NCBI GenBank assembly: GCA_963703655.1
Contig: CAVPFA010000003.1
Coordinates: 1,426,001-1,490,000, forward strand
Origin: CAVPFA01 sp963703655
GTDB lineage: Bacteria > Actinomycetota > Acidimicrobiia > Acidimicrobiales > Bog-793
Direction: 5' to 3'
DNA length: 64,000 nt
The notes under the pieces are model-generated. The model ran no database searches. It was given only the letters and a program-made list of their open reading frames with translations, and was not told the DNA's origin. Every line of letters begins with the position of its first letter. Positions within the stretch are counted from its first letter, which is position 1. Below, piece after piece: positions 35,244-43,520 of this stretch. The translations under genes were made by a program, and so were the position numbers.

Positions 35244-35968
35244 CCACCGCCGAGAACGACACCTCCGTCGCCGGAACCTTGCGGGACCTTGCCCGCGCGC
35301 ACCGAATCTTGAACCTCGAGGGGCATAACGACATGTCGCTCGGGCACCTGTCGCTTCGCGACTCGAAAGGCCGGGGCCTGTGGCTGAAGCGTGGCAACCT
35401 CGGGCTCGAGGAGGTCGCCGAGCAGGACTTCATACTCATCGACTTCGACGGCGAGGTTCTCGAGGGAGACGGCATCCGTCATCTCGAGTGGCCGATCCAC
35501 GCCGAGATCCTCGCCTCCCGCCCCGATGTGAACGTCGTCGCCCACACGCACCCCTTCCATGCCACGGCACTGTCTGCAACTGACGCCGAGATCGGGCCCT
35601 ACTCGAACGAGGGCGTCTGGTTCGCGGGAGGTGTCCCGCATTTCAAGCTCACGAGCGACCTCGTCACCACTCCCGAGCTCGGACGCGAGCTCGCCGGTGC
35701 CCTCGGGCGCTCGCACGCGGTGCTGTTGAAGAACCACGGGGCGACCTTCGTCGGGGTGAGCGTGAAGGAGGCGACGCTCGCCGGGGTGTTCCTCGAGCGG
35801 GCCGCCCGCCTGCAGCTTGCGCTCGCTTCGTCCGGCCTGGCCTACGAGCACTCGGGCTACGAGGAGATCGAACAAAAGCGCCTCACGATCTACCCGCCCC
35901 GGGCCGTCGACAATTTCTGGCAGTACTACAACCGCAAGCTCGACCGAACGGAAGGCAGCTCAACGTGA
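35240..35968 (+). CDS. Class II aldolase-fold protein, probable pyridine-dicarboxylate decarboxylase
   Basis: Predicted to decarboxylate 3-hydroxy-2-methylpyridine-4,5-dicarboxylate to the 5-carboxylate. The 242-residue protein is a class II aldolase/adducin family member: NDMSLGHLSLRD, HLEWPIHAEI, metal His pair in VVAHTHPFHATAL and a third His in LLKNHGATFVG. Family members include sugar-phosphate aldolases, but the B6 pathway decarboxylase of M. loti belongs here too and the surrounding genes point to it. ATG 35240 overlaps the upstream stop (ATGA), and its own TGA overlaps the next GTG. Confidence 0.75.
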   Translation: MTTAENDTSVAGTLRDLARAHRILNLEGHNDMSLGHLSLRDSKGRGLWLKRGNLGLEEVAEQDFILIDFDGEVLEGDGIRHLEWPIHAEILASRPDVNVVAHTHPFHATALSATDAEIGPYSNEGVWFAGGVPHFKLTSDLVTTPELGRELAGALGRSHAVLLKNHGATFVGVSVKEATLAGVFLERAARLQLALASSGLAYEHSGYEEIEQKRLTIYPPRAVDNFWQYYNRKLDRTEGSST

Positions 35969-36882
35969 AGAACGCAGCGATCGTCGGCACAGGGACGATG
36001 GGCCCGGGCATGGCCGCCACCTTGGCGAGGGGCGGGATGAACGTCCGTTGCTTCGACACGAGCGAGTCGGCCCGCGAGCGCACCCCGGGAGAGGTCGAGA
36101 CGGCGCACGGCGTGCTGGAGCGGATCGGCGGGCAAGCCGCCGAAACGCGCGGATCTGTCACCGTCCACAGCGACCTCGGCGAGGCCGTCGCTGTCGCGGA
36201 CCTCGTGATCGAAGCCGTCCCCGAGATCGCCGAGCTCAAGGCGAAGGTCTTCGCCGAGCTCGACCGTCTCGCCCCGGCGACGGCGATCCTCGCGAGCAAC
36301 ACCTCCGGCATCCCGATCTCGAAGATCCAAGCGGCGGTATGCGACGCGAGCCGGGTGGTCGGGATGCATTGGTCGAATCCGCCCCACGTGATCCCGGTGA
36401 TCGAGGTGATCGCAGGCGAGAAGACCTCGGCGGAGGTCGTCGAGCGTCTCCGGGCGACGATCGAGGCGATGGGCCTCGTGGCGGTCCGGGTCCTACGCGA
36501 CGTCCCCGGCTTCGTCGAGAACAGGGTGCTCTACGCGATCATGCGTGAGTGCCTCTCGCTCGTCGACAACGGCGTCATCTCGGCGGAGGAGCTCGACACG
36601 TGCGTGAAATGGGGGATCGGGTTCAAGCTGGCCGTGATCCCTCCCCTCCAGCTGCTCGACGTCGCCGGCCTCGACATCTACAACGCGGTCGCGAGTTACC
36701 TGAACAAGGATCTCGACAACCGGTCGGACGTGAGCGAGACAGTCACCTCGAGGGTGGCACGCGGCGAGCTGGGGATGAAGACCGGCTCGGGCCTGTTCGA
36801 CTACACGCCCGAGGAGTCGCAGGCGCTTCGCCAGCATCGGGCCCAGACGCTCGTCGCAGTCCGCAAAGCCCTCAGCAGCTAG
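35965..36882 (+). CDS. 3-hydroxyacyl-CoA dehydrogenase-like enzyme, probable FHMPC dehydrogenase
   Basis: Predicted to oxidise 5-formyl-3-hydroxy-2-methylpyridine-4-carboxylate to the dicarboxylate with NAD. The 305-residue protein has a Rossmann motif (AAIVGTGTMGPGMAATLA), LVIEAVPEI, ILASNTSGIPISKI, the catalytic-His block VGMHWSNPPHVIPVIEVI, and the C-terminal helical domain (VPGFVENRVLYAIMRE, DVAGLDIY, KTGSGLFDY). It is shorter than fused beta-oxidation enzymes and no CoA-pathway genes flank it. The known FHMPC dehydrogenase is a member of this family and the cluster context favours that role. GTG 35965 overlaps the decarboxylase stop. Confidence 0.78.
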   Translation: MKNAAIVGTGTMGPGMAATLARGGMNVRCFDTSESARERTPGEVETAHGVLERIGGQAAETRGSVTVHSDLGEAVAVADLVIEAVPEIAELKAKVFAELDRLAPATAILASNTSGIPISKIQAAVCDASRVVGMHWSNPPHVIPVIEVIAGEKTSAEVVERLRATIEAMGLVAVRVLRDVPGFVENRVLYAIMRECLSLVDNGVISAEELDTCVKWGIGFKLAVIPPLQLLDVAGLDIYNAVASYLNKDLDNRSDVSETVTSRVARGELGMKTGSGLFDYTPEESQALRQHRAQTLVAVRKALSS

Positions 36883-36901
36883 CAGACAAGGAGCTTGCAC
36901 C

Positions 36902-37489
36902 GTGGCCCTTCCTCGGGAGTTCGATATTCGAAAGCTGCACACGATCGTGGACGAGACGCGGACCGAGGCCGGTCGCTCGGACGGCGACACGCTTCGCAAG
37001 GTCGCTGTCGCCGCGGTCGGCGCGAATCCGTTCGCCGGCGCCCATGGCGACGACCTCTCGGCGATGATCGCCTGGGGAAGCGAGCTCGGGACACTGCTGG
37101 GCCAGCGGGCGGCCGAAGCCCTCGGCGCACCGGTCCTGAGCTACGGCAAGGCTGCCGTCGTGGGGCTCGCGGGCGAGCAGGAACATGGAGTCGCTCTGCT
37201 CACGACTGCCTTCGGCGACGCGCTGCGCGCTGCGGTCGGCGGCGGGCTGGCTTGGATCAGCTCCGCCACGAAGCGAGGTGCCCCAGGCACCGTCATCGAC
37301 GTCCCGCTCGCGCACAAGGACGCGCTCTATGTCCGCGACCACTACGACGCGCTCGAGGTGCGGGTCCCGGACGCACCGATGCCGGACGAGATCGTGGTCA
37401 TCGCGGCGGTCGCCAACCGGGGCCGGTTGCTCGCGCGGTGTGGTGGTCTCCGCGCCGAGGCGATCGCGGCCGGCGATGGGCTTCGTTGA
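36902..37489 (+). CDS. 'Amino acid synthesis' family protein (PF06684/DUF1185)
   Basis: A 195-residue protein of a structurally known but functionally unproven family. Blocks: DIRKLHTIVDETRTEAGR, VAVAAVGANPFAG, APVLSYGKAAVVGLAGEQEHGVALL, FGDALRAAVGGG, WISSATKRGAPGT, IDVPLAHKDALYVRDHYDA. The family name is historical and does not prove amino acid synthesis. Members often lie in catabolic clusters for amides and heterocycles. GTG 36902 follows AAGGAG. It lies between the FHMPC dehydrogenase-like gene and the aminotransferase, so I infer an accessory role in B6 breakdown. Confidence 0.75.
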   Translation: MALPREFDIRKLHTIVDETRTEAGRSDGDTLRKVAVAAVGANPFAGAHGDDLSAMIAWGSELGTLLGQRAAEALGAPVLSYGKAAVVGLAGEQEHGVALLTTAFGDALRAAVGGGLAWISSATKRGAPGTVIDVPLAHKDALYVRDHYDALEVRVPDAPMPDEIVVIAAVANRGRLLARCGGLRAEAIAAGDGLR

Positions 37490-37504
37490 GGAGAGGGGTC
37501 GGTC

Positions 37505-38719
37505 ATGGATGGAGCCTCGAAGGCAACTTCGTGCAGCACCGGCGGTTCGAGCTTCGAGCCGGTCTTCACGCTGACAGCAGGACCGACGGGCGCGACCCCC
37601 GAGACTCTCGGCGCACTCGGCCGTCCGATCTTGTATCACTACGACCCGGAGTTCCTTCAGCTCTACGCGGACATGGTCGATCTGCTGCAGCAGGCGTTCG
37701 AGGTGCCTGAGACACCAGTGGTCCTCCAGGGTGAGGCGGTGCTCGGGCTCGAAGCCGCCGCGGCCTCACTCATCGCCGCCGACGACGTGGTGCTGAATCT
37801 CGTGTCCGGAGTGTTCGGGAAGGGCTTCGGCTATTGGGCGCGGCGATACGCGAACGAGGTCGTGGAGGTCGAGGTTCCCTACGACAGCGCCGTCGAGCCG
37901 GATGCCGTGAGCGCCGCGTCGTCGGCGCGTCCCGAGATCCGCATCGTCTCGGCCGTCCACTGTGAGACGCCTTCAGGCACGATGAACAACCTCGAGGCGA
38001 TCGGCAAGGTCGTTTCGGACCATGGTGCGCTGCTGATCGTCGACGCCGTCTCGTCCTTCGCGGGGGCACGGTGCGACTTCGGAGCATGGGGCGCCGACCT
38101 CGTCGTGGTCGGCCCGCAGAAATGTCTCGGCGGGCCGCCCGGGTTGTCGATGCTGCACGTAAGCGATGCCGCTTGGCGGCACATGGAGGCGAACCCGAAC
38201 GCGCCTCGGGCATCGATGCTCTCCATTCTCGATTGGCGCGACGCGCATCGTGTCGACCGCCCTTTCCCGTTCACTCCGTCGGTCTCCGACGTCTATGCCC
38301 TGCACTCGTGCCTGGCCCGGTACCTTGCCGAGGGCAAAGAATCGGTGCAGCGACGCCACCAGTCCGCGGCCAGGGCGGCGCGCGCCGGCGCCGAGGCGCT
38401 TGGCCTCGAACTGTGGGCCGCGAGTCGCTCCATCTGCTCGGACACGGTCACCGCGATGAGGGTGCCAGCCGGCCTCGACGAGCAGGAGGTGCGCGCCCGC
38501 GCCCGCCGCGAGTCCGGCGTCATGCTGTCGGGCGGCCAGGGTGACCTCACTGGCAAGGTCCTGCGCATCGGGCATATGGGACCGAGCGCGTATCCCCTGA
38601 GCCCGGTGATCGCGCTGGTGGCGCTCGGACGCGCGATGCGCGGCCTGGGTGTGAAGGCGGACGTCGGGGGGGCGGTCGAGGCGGCACTGGCGGCGACGGA
38701 CGCTCGAGAAGGGCCCTGA
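37505..38719 (+). CDS. Pyridoxamine-pyruvate aminotransferase
   Basis: Predicted to convert pyridoxamine and pyruvate to pyridoxal and alanine, using substrate pyridoxal in place of PLP. The 404-residue fold-type I (class V) aminotransferase has TLTAGPTGATPETLGALGRP, GEAVLGLEAAAASLI, SGVFGKGFGYWARRYANE, CETPSGTMNN, LLIVDAVSSFAG, Lys206 in VGPQKCLGGPPGLSM, and PRASMLSILDW, FPFTPSVSDV, RIGHMGPSAYP. These blocks agree closely with what I recall of the M. loti enzyme and set it apart from serine-glyoxylate aminotransferases. It is followed by the pyridoxal dehydrogenase gene, the same pairing as in Mesorhizobium. Confidence 0.85.
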   Translation: MDGASKATSCSTGGSSFEPVFTLTAGPTGATPETLGALGRPILYHYDPEFLQLYADMVDLLQQAFEVPETPVVLQGEAVLGLEAAAASLIAADDVVLNLVSGVFGKGFGYWARRYANEVVEVEVPYDSAVEPDAVSAASSARPEIRIVSAVHCETPSGTMNNLEAIGKVVSDHGALLIVDAVSSFAGARCDFGAWGADLVVVGPQKCLGGPPGLSMLHVSDAAWRHMEANPNAPRASMLSILDWRDAHRVDRPFPFTPSVSDVYALHSCLARYLAEGKESVQRRHQSAARAARAGAEALGLELWAASRSICSDTVTAMRVPAGLDEQEVRARARRESGVMLSGGQGDLTGKVLRIGHMGPSAYPLSPVIALVALGRAMRGLGVKADVGGAVEAALAATDAREGP

Positions 38720-38767
38720 CATGGCAAACGACGCGACTTTTGGGGTGACAACCACGAGGAGGTGCGC

Positions 38768-39508
38768 ATGAAGGGTTTCGCAGGGCGAACCGCCATCGTC
38801 ACCGGTGCCGCTCAGGGGATCGGCGCGGCTGTCGCCGGCCAGCTTGCGGCCGAGGGTGCCACCGTGGTCATCGCCGACCTGAACGAGGCGGGCGCGGTCA
38901 CGGTTGCCACAAAGCTCGGAGATCCGAGCTTTGCCGTCCCGGTCGACGTCGGCGACGAGAGCTCCGTGGCCGATCTCCACTCGGCCGTGGTGGCGCGTAC
39001 AGGCCGGATCGACATCCTCGTGAACAATGCCGCAATCGTCCCGTTCACCAAGTGGGACGACGTGGATTTCCCCGAGTGGCGCCGGATCATGCGGGTCAAC
39101 CTCGACGGCGTTTTCCTGATGAGCCGGGCATCGTCGGACGAGATGCGCAAGGCGGTCTACGGGCGCATCGTGAACATCGCCTCCAACACGTTCTTCGCCG
39201 GCACGCCGAACATGGCGGCTTACGTTGCCGCCAAGGGTGGCGTCGTCGGGTTCACCCGGGCGCTCGCGACCGAGCTCGGCGGCTACGGCATCACCGTGAA
39301 CGCGGTCTCGCCGGGCCTCACGGCTTCCGAGGGCGTACTCGAGAGCCCGCACGCCGATGCCTTCGACTTCGTCGGCACGTTGCAGGCGGTGAAACGACGC
39401 GCCGTGCCGGGCGACATCGCGCCGGCGGTCGTGTTCCTCGCGTCGGAGGAGGCGGGGTGGATAACCGGTTCAACGGTCAACGTCGACGGAGGTCACGTTC
39501 GCCATTGA
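38768..39508 (+). CDS. Short-chain dehydrogenase, probable pyridoxal 4-dehydrogenase
   Basis: Predicted to oxidise pyridoxal hemiacetal to 4-pyridoxolactone with NAD. The 246-residue SDR has TGAAQGIGAAVAG (cofactor), DILVNNAAIVPF, WDDVDFPEWRRIMRVNLDG, the catalytic Tyr/Lys in NMAAYVAAKGGVVGFTRALA, SNTFFAGTPN and a C-terminus VNVDGGHVRH. The block IASNTFFAGTPNMAAYVAAK and LESPHADAFDFVGTLQAVK agree with what I recall of the M. loti enzyme. ATG 38768 follows GAGGAGG; the GTG at 38762 lies within that site. Last gene of the cluster; its product feeds the lactonase that opens it. Confidence 0.85.
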   Translation: MKGFAGRTAIVTGAAQGIGAAVAGQLAAEGATVVIADLNEAGAVTVATKLGDPSFAVPVDVGDESSVADLHSAVVARTGRIDILVNNAAIVPFTKWDDVDFPEWRRIMRVNLDGVFLMSRASSDEMRKAVYGRIVNIASNTFFAGTPNMAAYVAAKGGVVGFTRALATELGGYGITVNAVSPGLTASEGVLESPHADAFDFVGTLQAVKRRAVPGDIAPAVVFLASEEAGWITGSTVNVDGGHVRH

Positions 39509-39551
39509 CCCAGATGGTCAAAGCCCTCCATCCCAGGGCCGTTCTCGCTCG

Positions 39552-39617
39552 ATGACGCGGCCGCTCAGGGTGGCCGTGCTCGCCAAGCAGGTCCCGCTTG
39601 CCGAAGAGCTCACTTCC
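39552..39617 (+). pseudogene. Possible remnant of an electron-transfer flavoprotein beta gene
   Basis: An ATG opens a frame reading LRVAVLAKQVPLAEELT, which looks like the N-terminus of EtfB/FixA proteins. After ~22 codons similarity ends and the sequence runs into the 3' end of the convergent MBL gene at 39652. No further etf sequence is visible. It may be a truncated gene or a rearrangement or assembly junction. Short match, so low confidence. Confidence 0.35.
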
Positions 39618-39651
39618 AGCAACCGCCAGCTCCCCGGCCGACAAGGCGCTC

Positions 39652-40545
39652 CTAGTCGGCGCGCGCTTCCCAGAGGGACTCGATGTCGTCCGGATCCTCG
39701 CTGTAGACCACTGCTTCGTCCCCGAGCTTACGCAGGTGGGCCCACAGCGATCGGCGCGCCATCGGGTGCCTGACGGGATCGACATCGAGGTAGACAGCCG
39801 CGAGGAGCTCGTCGACGGTCGCTCGTCCCCGCTGCCGGAGTCCCGAGAGTACGGCCTGCTCACGGGCGCGCCGGTGCTCAAGCAGCTTCTCGATCTCGGC
39901 CCGGGGGTCCTCCAGGACAGGTCCGTGCCCCGGAGCGATCGCGTCGATCGATGGCTCGAAGCCGGCCAGACGCTCGAGGCTGCTCATGTACTGGGACATG
40001 TCTCCGTCGAGCGGTGAGATGACGACGGTCGAGCCGCCCATCACGTGGTCGCCCGAGAGCAGGATTCTCCGAGCGTGGTTGGCCTCCACGCCGTTGCCTT
40101 CCACCAGGTAACACAGGTGATTGGAGGCATGGCCGGGCGTGTGGACGGTCCGGAGCCGGACCGGTCCGAGACTCAGGACGTCGCCGTCTCGAAGCTCTGC
40201 GTCGGGGACGAAGCCGTCACGGGCGTCGTACCCGCGGAGCTCGGCCCCGCACCTGGCGGCCAGCACCGCGGCGCCCGGCGCGTGGTCGGGATGGGTATGG
40301 GTGACGAGGACGTAGCGGATGCGCCGGCCTGCCGTCGCGGCCTCGATCCGGGTCAGGTGTCCGTCGTCGTCAGGGCCCGGGTCGACGACGGCCAACACCT
40401 CGTCGCCGATGAGATAGGTGTTGGTGCCAGGGCCGGTCATGACCGAGGGATTGGGAGCCGTCAGCCGCCTGAGGAACGGGTCGATCTCAGCGATAATCCC
40501 TGTTACCGGCACAGTCGAGCCGTTCGGTTCAGGCACCTTGGCCAC
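39652..40545 (-). CDS. MBL-fold metallohydrolase (LACTB2-like)
   Basis: A 297-residue metallo-beta-lactamase-fold hydrolase. TGPGTNTYLIG, DPGPDDDGH, the metal motif VTHTHPDHAPG, HTPGHASNHLCYLV, LLSGDHVMGG and APGHGPVLEDP are present, followed by a C-terminal winged-helix-like extension (LLEHRRAREQAVLSGLRQRG). This layout is that of LACTB2/RNase-related hydrolases. The substrate is unknown; relatives act on thioesters or RNA. GTG 40545 is the first plausible start. It lies on the opposite strand to, and is distinct from, the B6-cluster lactonase. Confidence 0.88.
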   Translation of the reverse strand: MAKVPEPNGSTVPVTGIIAEIDPFLRRLTAPNPSVMTGPGTNTYLIGDEVLAVVDPGPDDDGHLTRIEAATAGRRIRYVLVTHTHPDHAPGAAVLAARCGAELRGYDARDGFVPDAELRDGDVLSLGPVRLRTVHTPGHASNHLCYLVEGNGVEANHARRILLSGDHVMGGSTVVISPLDGDMSQYMSSLERLAGFEPSIDAIAPGHGPVLEDPRAEIEKLLEHRRAREQAVLSGLRQRGRATVDELLAAVYLDVDPVRHPMARRSLWAHLRKLGDEAVVYSEDPDDIESLWEARAD

Positions 40546-40657
40546 CTAACCCGGCGGTCGCCGCGTCGCGAAGCTCGGCCAGTCTCACCCACTCACCGTA
40601 TCGTCGGGATTCCCGACCGAGGGCAGTCGGGCCCGATTCAAGGGCCCCGGAGCGATG

Positions 40658-40701
40658 GGCTCGCCTGGCCTCGGACCGGTCCGTGCCGCGACCGGCGAGC
40701 C
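40658..40701 (-). terminator. Hairpin downstream of the WhiB gene
   Basis: GGCTCGCC (about 40658-40665) pairs with GGCGAGCC (about 40694-40701) around a further palindrome, GGACCGGTCC. It lies just beyond the WhiB stop on the minus strand. No U-tract; function inferred from position. Confidence 0.35.
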
Positions 40702-40710
40702 AGGATAGGT

Positions 40711-40998
40711 TCAGGCCGACGCGGCAGCTCGCGGGCCCGCGGCCTCGCGGTCGATGATCTGTTTGCGCTCGGCCTCGCTCAAGCCGCCCCAGATCCCGTG
40801 TGCCTCACGGATCCTGATGGCGTAGCCGAGACAGTCCTGCCGGACGGGACAAGGGCGACAGATTTCCTTCGCAGCCCGCTCCCGTGCTAGGCGCTCCTCC
40901 TTGCGTTCCGCGTGCGACGGAGGGAAGAACACAATTGCGTGCGGACCTCGGCATGCCGCCTTGGTCTGCCAGACTTCTTCACCGCGATTCTCGATCAC
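40711..40998 (-). CDS. WhiB-family iron-sulfur regulator (WhiB4-like by context)
   Basis: A 95-residue actinobacterial [4Fe-4S] transcription factor. The four cluster cysteines are C16 and, in CRPCPVRQDC, C47, C50 and C56; the GIWGG turn at 68-72 and a basic C-terminal segment (ERKQIIDRE) follow. GTG 40998 follows GAGGAGGGG. It diverges from a pair of ArsA-like ATPases, the same arrangement as whiB4 with Rv3679-Rv3680 in Mycobacterium, so WhiB4-like redox sensing is a fair guess. The paralogue number is inferred only from synteny. Confidence 0.92.
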   Translation of the reverse strand: MIENRGEEVWQTKAACRGPHAIVFFPPSHAERKEERLARERAAKEICRPCPVRQDCLGYAIRIREAHGIWGGLSEAERKQIIDREAAGPRAAASA

Positions 40999-41244
40999 GG
41001 CCCCCTCCTCATCCTGCCCCACGGCGCGTCCAGCACCGGCTATTTCGCGGCGCCCAGGTCCCCGATCGCACCGTGCGCCGACGCCCCCCGTGACCTTCGA
41101 CACTGATCTCCAAGGGCGCCACCTGCACAGACCTGCAGAAAATTTGTCATTGGGCCTGGCTCCGCGCGACCCTACCGCTGCGGTTACCGACCGTACAAGT
41201 GCCTCTTGTGGCCCCGATCCAAAGGACCCGGCGGGGACGGGCGA

Positions 41245-41250
41245 TAGTGT
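41245..41250 (+). promoter_or_regulatory. -10 box (TAGTGT) for leaderless ArsA-like gene
   Basis: TAGTGT ends 8 bases before the ATG at 41259; no ribosome-binding site is visible. Matches the leaderless pattern seen elsewhere in the window. Confidence 0.5.
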
Positions 41251-41258
41251 CGCCGCGA

Positions 41259-42233
41259 ATGGACCGAGAGGCGTTCTGCCGGCAGAGCAACATCGTCGTC
41301 GTCGCCGGCAAGGGTGGCGTGGGAAAGACCACCGTCACAGCTGCCCTCGCACGTATGGCAGCGGACATCGGTCTCCAGGTTCTTGTCGTCGAGCTCGACG
41401 ACTCCGGCGGCCTGCCTGTGCTGTTCGGACGGGACGCGACTTTCAACTACGACGAGGCCGTGCTCTATGACCCGGCCGGCAGGGGTGGTGGAGTGCGCGG
41501 GCGTGTGATCACACCGGACGAAGCACTCTTGGAGTATCTCAAGGATCACGGCCTGCGCCGTGTTGCGAAGCGCCTCGTCTCGACTGGCGTTCTCGAAGTG
41601 GTGGCCACTGCCATACCCGGGATTCGGGAGATTCTCGTGCTCGGCAAGGTCAAGCAGCTCGAGCGATCCGGCGCCTTTGACCTGATCGTGCTCGACGCGC
41701 CGGCCACCGGCCACGCCGTGACATTCCTCACGAGTGCCCTCGGACTGGTGGATGCCGCACGGGGCGGCCCCCTGCGTGCCCAGGCCCAAGAGGTCGTCGA
41801 GATGCTCCGGGACCCTGCGCGATGCCAGGTCATGCTCGTCAGCCTGCCCGAGGAGACTCCGGTCAACGAGCTCATCGAGACCGCTTACAGGTTCGAGGAC
41901 CTGGTGGGTGTCGCGCTCGTGCCCGTGGTCGTGAACGTGTGCTACCCGGTTCTCACCCTGCTGGGCGCCGATCCGACCGCTGCGGCCGAGGCAGCGGGCG
42001 CTGCCCCTCCACGCCCTTCCGAGGTCAAGCGGATGGTCGCGGCGGCAGCCTTCCGGGAGAGCCGCCAGGAGCTGCAAGCGATCCAGTCGGCACGCCTCGC
42101 AGCCGGCCTGCCGCTGCCGCAGCTGCTGTTGCCGTACCAATTCACTGCCGAGCTCGGGCCTGAGCAGCTCAGCGAGCTCGCGGAAGCTCTAGGGACCGCG
42201 ATCGACGGCCTCAGTGTCGGGGAAGCAGCGTGA
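41259..42233 (+). CDS. ArsA/GET3-like P-loop ATPase, first of pair
   Basis: A 324-residue anion-pump/GET3-type ATPase. The deviant Walker A GKGGVGKTT is at residues 17-25, with VVELDDSGGLPVLFG (switch I region) and LIVLDAPATGHAVTFL (Walker B) following. No ars genes are near, so arsenite pumping is unlikely. In Mycobacterium the paired homologues form a complex needed for stress tolerance. Start 41259 is chosen because of the -10 box spacing; a GTG lies 12 bases upstream. The second ATPase starts 23 bases after its stop. Confidence 0.9.
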   Translation: MDREAFCRQSNIVVVAGKGGVGKTTVTAALARMAADIGLQVLVVELDDSGGLPVLFGRDATFNYDEAVLYDPAGRGGGVRGRVITPDEALLEYLKDHGLRRVAKRLVSTGVLEVVATAIPGIREILVLGKVKQLERSGAFDLIVLDAPATGHAVTFLTSALGLVDAARGGPLRAQAQEVVEMLRDPARCQVMLVSLPEETPVNELIETAYRFEDLVGVALVPVVVNVCYPVLTLLGADPTAAAEAAGAAPPRPSEVKRMVAAAAFRESRQELQAIQSARLAAGLPLPQLLLPYQFTAELGPEQLSELAEALGTAIDGLSVGEAA

Positions 42234-42256
42234 CCCGCGCTGGCTGATCGTCGGCG

Positions 42257-43520
42257 GTGAGCGTGCCAGGCGAAACCGAAGTAGTGCCGCCCGGCCTCCC
42301 GGGCCCGGCTGGCCTGCCCCGCCTCGTTACCGGAAGTTCCGTCGTCGTGTGCTGTGGCTCGGGCGGGACTGGCAAGACGACCATCTCGGCCGCGATCGGC
42401 CTCGCGGGCGCGCAGGAAGGCCGCAAGACGTGCGTGGTGACGATCGATCCCGCTCGGCGCCTTGCCGACGCGCTCGGCCTGGACGTTCTCGACAACACCC
42501 CGCGGCGGATCCTGGGCCCCTGGAGCGGAGAGCTGTCGGCCGTGATGCTGGACGCGAAGAGCACTTTCGACGATCTGGTCGCCCGGTACTCCGAGTCACC
42601 CGAGCAGGCCGAACGGATCCTTCAGAACCGCCTGTACCGCAACCTCACCTCGGCGCTGTCGGGCACTCAGGAGTACATGGCGATGGAGAAGCTCTACGAG
42701 TTGCACTCCGAAGGCGGCTTCGACCTTGTAGTGGTGGACACACCGCCCACGCGGAACGCACTCGACTTCGTGGACGCGCCGCTGCCGGCTGTACAGCTTC
42801 CTCGAGAACCGCGTGTTCCGGCTGCTGCTCCTGCCGACCCGCGCGTATATGAAGGCCATGACGCTTGCCGCTCAGGCCCTGCTCCGCACGATCTCCAGGG
42901 TCGCAGGGTCCGAGATCGTCGAGGACGCGATCGCCTTCTTCCGCGCGTTCGAGGGCATGGAGGAGGGGTTCCGCGAGCGGGCCCGCCGCGTCGAGGGACT
43001 GCTGGCGAATCCGGGCACGGCGTTCGTGCTCGTGGTGGCGCCGCGGGAGGACTCGATCGACGAGGCGCGTTTCTTCGCCCGGCGCCTCGCTGAGAGCTCG
43101 ATACCGGTCAGTGCGCTAGTGGTCAACCGGCTCTTCCCGAACTTTGCTCCGGACACGGCGAATGCGGGGGAACCGTCATACGCCGGCGCCGCCGAGACCG
43201 CCGACACATCCGGCCCCGTCGACACAGCCGGCCCCGTCGACCCAGCCGTTACGGCCCCCGCCGACACTCCAGGCTTGGCCGGCACCGACCCGCTCGCCTG
43301 GAGCGAGCTGCGGCGCAACCTCGAGGAGTTTCTCGTCGTCGCCAGGCGTGAGGAGCAATACGTCGACGAGGTGGCCGGAGAGGTCGCGCCCGCTCCGGTG
43401 GTACGGGTCCCGTTTCTGAAGGAGGATGTGCACGACCTCGAGGGTCTCGAGCTTGTCGCTCGCCACCTGATCGATGGCCAACTAGTCTCCGATCGTGGCA
43501 GTCGTGTTGATCGTCAGTGA
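42257..43520 (+). CDS. ArsA/GET3-like P-loop ATPase, second of pair (apparent frameshift)
   Basis: Partner of the preceding ATPase. Walker A CGSGGTGKTTISAAIGLAG, CVVTIDPARRLADALG and LVVVDTPPTRNALDF lie in one frame. After a surplus base near 42785 the protein continues RLYSFLENRVFRLLLLPTR, ETVA-like helices, LVVAPREDSIDEARFF and VSALVVNRLFP. A Pro/Thr/Asp linker with short repeats (TSGPVDTAGPVDPA) precedes the C-terminal LEEFLVVARREEQYVDEV. Corrected length ~420 residues. The pair probably works as a heterodimer; the signature Lys is replaced by Ser in GSGGTGKTT, so the intermolecular lysine of ArsA proteins may be missing here. Confidence 0.87.

Noticed and set aside
35965..36882. Beta-oxidation 3-hydroxyacyl-CoA dehydrogenase
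   Set aside because: No other fatty-acid genes adjoin it and the cluster is of B6-pathway families; the fold alone does not decide, so the call remains probable.
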